This document shows, in pieces, positions 6,818-8,407 of a stretch of DNA of 8,407 nt (its first letter is position 1; each line of letters starts with the position of its first letter). Made by a program: the position numbers and the translations under genes. The stretch comes from Bacteroidetes bacterium QH_1_64_81 (GTDB taxonomy: Bacteria; Bacteroidota; Rhodothermia; Rhodothermales; Salinibacteraceae): assembly GCA_003022655.1 (NCBI GenBank), contig PXSX01000054.1, forward strand, positions 1-8,407, in the 5' to 3' direction. Under the pieces are notes generated by a model. The model ran no database searches. It was not told where the DNA came from and saw nothing but the letters and a program-made list of their open reading frames with translations.

Positions 6818-6898
6818 GTTGCGAACGGCGACCCTCGAGTTTCGAATCAAGCCCGCCGCTCGCTCCGCTCATTCGAAATTCGTCACTCGCAATTCGAA
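6818..6898 (+). repeat. Heptad array filling the proC-hisH gap
   Basis: Two blocks of period-7 sequence occupy most of the 92-bp gap. Block 1 (6818-6845) is GTTGCGA, ACGGCGA, CCCTCGA, GTTTCGA, with CGA every seven bases. Block 2 (6871-6898) is ATTCGAA, ATTCGTC, ACTCGCA, ATTCGAA. A GC-rich stretch without clear repeats separates them and shifts the phase by 3. The palindrome TTCGAA occurs three times (6841-6846, 6872-6877, 6893-6898). Block 2 ends 6 bases before the hisH ATG, and no Shine-Dalgarno is present. Block 1 begins 5 bases after the proC stop. Confidence 0.75.
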
Positions 6899-6904
6899 AC
6901 TGCT

Positions 6905-7558
6905 ATGGTCACCATCATCGATTACGGCATCGGCAACCTGCGCTCCATCGAGAAGGCGTTCGAGACGGTGGGAGCCGCGGTCCGCCGCACCGACGACCCT
7001 GATGCAGTGGCGAGTGCCGAGCGACTCGTGCTGCCGGGCGTGGGGGCGTTCCGCGCGTGCATCGATGAGATTCGCCGCCGAGACTTAGAACGGCCCATCC
7101 AAGAGGCCATCCACCGAGGCGTGCCATTTCTCGGTGTCTGCGTGGGGATGCAGCTCCTGTTCGAGACGGGCTACGAGAAGGGCGAGCACGAGGGCCTCGG
7201 GATTCTTCCCGGCCACGTTGCGCATTTTCGGGAGACGGACGTCGAAATGCCTAAGGATCTGTCGGTTCCCCACATGGGCTGGAATGCACTTGACCCCACT
7301 CGTGAGAGCCGTCTCTTAAAGGGTCTGGGGGACGCCCCGTACGTCTATTTCGTCCACTCCTACCACCCCGTCGCGGAGGAGACCGGCGACGTGCTTGCCA
7401 CCACGACCTACGGCCACACGTTTCCGTCCGTCGTCCACCGCGAGAACGTGTTCGGCGTGCAGTTCCACCCCGAAAAGTCGCAGGCCGCCGGGCTGGGACT
7501 CCTGGAGAATTTTGCCACACTCCCAACATCGCACCAGCGCGAACGCGCGGTCTCGTAA
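6905..7558 (+). CDS. hisH: Imidazole glycerol phosphate synthase, glutaminase subunit
   Basis: HisH is the class I glutamine amidotransferase that passes ammonia to HisF for imidazole-ring closure, yielding imidazole-glycerol phosphate (the HisB substrate) and AICAR. The 217 residues are slightly longer than E. coli (196). The start VTIIDYGIGNLRS is typical. LPGVGAF (43-49) is the oxyanion-strand region. GVCVGMQ holds the nucleophile Cys79. PHMGWN (122-127) and YFVHSYH (148-154) are HisH-specific. GVQFHPEKS holds His188 and Glu190 of the catalytic triad. The frame is open upstream to 6809, but the ATG at 6905 gives the family start, and upstream residues would be encoded by the heptad array. 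hisF is not in the window. The next gene downstream is convergent. Confidence 0.97.
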   Translation: MVTIIDYGIGNLRSIEKAFETVGAAVRRTDDPDAVASAERLVLPGVGAFRACIDEIRRRDLERPIQEAIHRGVPFLGVCVGMQLLFETGYEKGEHEGLGILPGHVAHFRETDVEMPKDLSVPHMGWNALDPTRESRLLKGLGDAPYVYFVHSYHPVAEETGDVLATTTYGHTFPSVVHRENVFGVQFHPEKSQAAGLGLLENFATLPTSHQRERAVS

Positions 7559-7577
7559 CGCCCACACACCGGCGGAA

Positions 7578-7598
7578 CGGCTCCGGGGGGAGCAGCCG
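7578..7598. terminator. GC-rich hairpin between convergent genes
   Basis: GCTCC-GGGG-GGAGC (7580-7593) makes a 5-bp stem with a 4-base loop. An alternative pairing joins CGGCT (7578-7582) with AGCCG (7594-7598). It starts 20 bases after the hisH stop and lies 24 bases past the stop of the convergent small ORF, so it could help end both transcripts. There is no T-run on either side, so it would not be a classical intrinsic terminator. Confidence 0.25.
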
Positions 7599-7621
7599 GC
7601 GGTGGATCCTCGTCGGCTGTG

Positions 7622-7771
7622 CTACAGAAACTGAACCAGGAGAAACACCAGAAAGCTCACGCCCCCGGCGGCAATGGATACGGCTCGGATCGCGCTGTCA
7701 ACTGGATTTTCCACGGGCTCACACTGATCGAATTGGGGAAGCAAGCGTAGCGGAATCAGTCTTCGCTTCAA
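7622..7771 (-). CDS. Possible 49-residue single-span membrane protein
   Basis: A TTG at 7771, directly preceded by an in-frame TGA, opens a frame that ends at TAG (7622). The product begins with a basic segment (KRRLIPLRLLPQ), continues with a short acidic part (DQCEPVENPVD) and ends in a hydrophobic C-terminal helix (IAAGGVSFLVFLLVQFL) that would span a membrane, with the C-terminus right at the end of the helix. A GTG at 7714 would give a 30-residue version that keeps the membrane helix. The layout of a charged N-terminus plus a clean hydrophobic tail is hard to get by chance. Against it: no Shine-Dalgarno, a rare start codon, and no recognised family. It is separated from cspA by the terminator, so it would need its own promoter. 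It converges on hisH. Confidence 0.4.
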   Translation of the reverse strand: MKRRLIPLRLLPQFDQCEPVENPVDSAIRAVSIAAGGVSFLVFLLVQFL

Positions 7772-7880
7772 TCAATACTCAAAAAAGATGCCAGTATGGT
7801 CTGTGTGCGTGTTTTAAGAGCGCGCCCGGGGATCGTGGGAGCAATCCTGAAAACGGACTGCGTAGATCTTACCAGGAGAG

Positions 7881-7914
7881 AAATAGAAAAGCCCGCCCCA
7901 ACTGGGACGGGCTT
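7881..7914 (-). terminator. Intrinsic terminator of the cold-shock gene
   Basis: On the minus strand AAGCCCGTCCC-AGTT-GGGGCGGGCTT forms an 11-bp stem (one G-T wobble) with a 4-base loop (7889-7914), followed by TTCTATTTC, giving a TTTT run that overlaps the stem end. It begins 31 bases after the cspA stop codon. This is the clearest intrinsic terminator in the window. Confidence 0.88.
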
Positions 7915-7944
7915 CTACCGTTAGCAATGTAGGACTCCGGATCG

Positions 7945-8154
7945 TTATCCGACCGGGGAGGCGTTGAGGGCGCTGAGCCCCTTTTCCGTCTTCTCAGTCT
8001 CAAAGGCGACCTCCTGGCCATCTAAGAGGTCATCGCCCCTCGTCGAGCCGGTAATGTTATTCACGTGAAGGAAGACGTCCTCACTGCCATCCTGAGGCTC
8101 GATGAAGCCGTATCCCTTCTCGCTGTCAAACCACTTAATCGTTCCGCGTTGCAT
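7945..8154 (-). CDS. cspA: Cold-shock domain protein, CspA type
   Basis: A 69-residue single OB-fold cold-shock protein, the standard size. Such proteins bind single-stranded RNA and DNA and melt RNA structure, acting as RNA chaperones in the cold or constitutively. The start MQRGTIKWFDSEKGYGFI is typical, RNP1 is KGYGFI (13-18) and RNP2 is VFLHV (27-31). VNNI replaces the more common SAI after the RNP2 histidine. The C-terminus GLSALNASPVG matches the usual last strand. The frame is open up to an ATG at 8247, but the 31 extra residues are basic and lie before the conserved start, so 8154 is chosen. An AAGG lies 11 bases upstream. The protein is acidic compared with mesophile homologues. Whether it is cold-induced cannot be read from the sequence, so the symbol is a family label. 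Confidence 0.94.
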   Translation of the reverse strand: MQRGTIKWFDSEKGYGFIEPQDGSEDVFLHVNNITGSTRGDDLLDGQEVAFETEKTEKGLSALNASPVG

Positions 8155-8206
8155 AGTGTGTTCTACCTTGTGTTTGTTGGGCGCTCCTTCGGTGCAGCGT
8201 AGCGAA

Positions 8207-8212
8207 ATGATA
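8207..8212 (-). promoter_or_regulatory. Possible -10 box for the cold-shock gene
   Basis: TATCAT on the minus strand matches the TATAAT consensus at 5 of 6 positions and would give a leader of about 45 bases before the cspA start. No convincing -35 hexamer lies 16-18 bp upstream, and group-specific promoter rules for this lineage may differ. Weak candidate only. Confidence 0.2.
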
Positions 8213-8259
8213 CTTCTTGGCGCGACGAAGCAGCGACGGAGACGCATTTCGGTGTTGAG

Positions 8260-8407
8260 TTGTCCATCGCACCCCTCAATGCCTTCGCAGTTCCCCTCTC
8301 ATCCCGGTTCGGACGCTTCTTCACGCAGTCGCCGTCTGTCGAGGAGGCGGATGAATATTACGGCGAAGAGTATGTCCTGCTGGTGAACACTGCTTTCCGT
8401 TGCGAAT
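8260..8407 (+). CDS. Possible 5' part of an unknown gene, cut by window edge
   Basis: One plus-strand frame stays open from the TAG at 8200 to the window edge. Its later part reads TQSPSVEEADEYYGEEYVL followed by LVNTAFRCE. It is acidic like the other proteins here and has about two-thirds G/C at third codon positions. The minus-strand frame over the same bases uses several rare codons (ATA, AGA, CGA), so the plus frame is the better reading. No ATG or GTG precedes this part in frame; TTG at 8260 is the only usual start codon, so the true start is uncertain, or this may be a remnant. It would be divergent from cspA. No family is recognised. Confidence 0.3.
   Translation, partial: MSIAPLNAFAVPLSSRFGRFFTQSPSVEEADEYYGEEYVLLVNTAFRCE

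Larger units (their letters stand above)
7559..7944. other. 386-bp gap between hisH and cspA
   Basis: This gap has three items listed separately: a GC-rich hairpin near hisH, a small minus-strand ORF and the cspA terminator. The remainder, about 7772-7888, is less GC-rich than the genes, with an A6 run at 7781-7786 and a GTTTT/AAAAC pair around a GC-rich core. I find no tRNA, convincing promoter or second ORF there. It is the expected place for a promoter of the small ORF, but no hexamer pair is convincing. Confidence 0.5.

Noticed and set aside
6000..6872. A 290-codon minus-strand frame opposite proC
   Set aside because: It is antisense to proC and has no domain features; a shadow of GC-rich codon bias.
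4571..6900. CRISPR array interpretation of the repeats
   Set aside because: Units are 7-14 bases, degenerate and contiguous, with no constant repeats or spacers, and no cas genes are present.
7740..8220. Similar AGCGTAGCG-AAT-CTTC segments near 7744 and 8195
   Set aside because: About 17 of 21 bases agree, but two short copies in GC-rich DNA are weak evidence of a repeat family; a genome-wide search would be needed to claim it.
1..8407. A new defence, mobile or biosynthetic system
   Set aside because: Every well-supported gene is core metabolism, tRNA charging or cold-shock function. There is no integrase, transposase, toxin-antitoxin pair or unusual enzyme set.

Overview
The window looks like a stretch of chromosome from a salt-adapted, GC-rich bacterium, most like Salinibacter or a relative (Rhodothermota, near the Bacteroidota). 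This is inferred from gene content and style, not from a database match. The proteins are unusually rich in Asp and Glu even in housekeeping enzymes, the coding DNA is GC-rich, and most start codons lack a clear Shine-Dalgarno sequence. All well-identified genes are core metabolism. I see no phage, transposon, CRISPR, defence or secretion genes.

Left half (1-4991), all on the minus strand. Reading in the direction of transcription: a 108-residue acidic protein of unknown function, methionyl-tRNA synthetase (metG), 5'-methylthioadenosine/S-adenosylhomocysteine nucleosidase (mtnN), and glutamyl-tRNA reductase (hemA), whose 3' end is cut off by the left edge. metG and mtnN both belong to methionine/SAM metabolism. 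hemA uses charged glutamyl-tRNA to start tetrapyrrole synthesis. Gaps of about 100-150 bp separate the genes, so a shared transcript is possible but not shown.

Middle (4992-7558), on the plus strand and divergent from the left block: hisB (imidazoleglycerol-phosphate dehydratase), proC (pyrroline-5-carboxylate reductase) and hisH (glutaminase subunit of imidazole-glycerol-phosphate synthase). This is a small amino-acid biosynthesis cluster in which a proline gene sits between two histidine genes.

Right part (7559-8407): a gap of about 390 bp holding a GC-rich hairpin, a likely 49-residue single-membrane-span ORF on the minus strand and a good intrinsic terminator; then a cold-shock protein gene (cspA type) on the minus strand that this terminator serves; then a probable start of a plus-strand coding region that leaves the window.

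The most unusual feature is non-coding. Four gaps carry different degenerate short tandem arrays with a period of 7 (or 8, or 14 = 2x7) bases. Three of them end only 6-8 bases before the start codons of hisB, proC and hisH. The fourth is a pair of heptad arrays in opposite orientation upstream of metG. The array sequences differ but the period and position recur, so this is the part most worth a second look.
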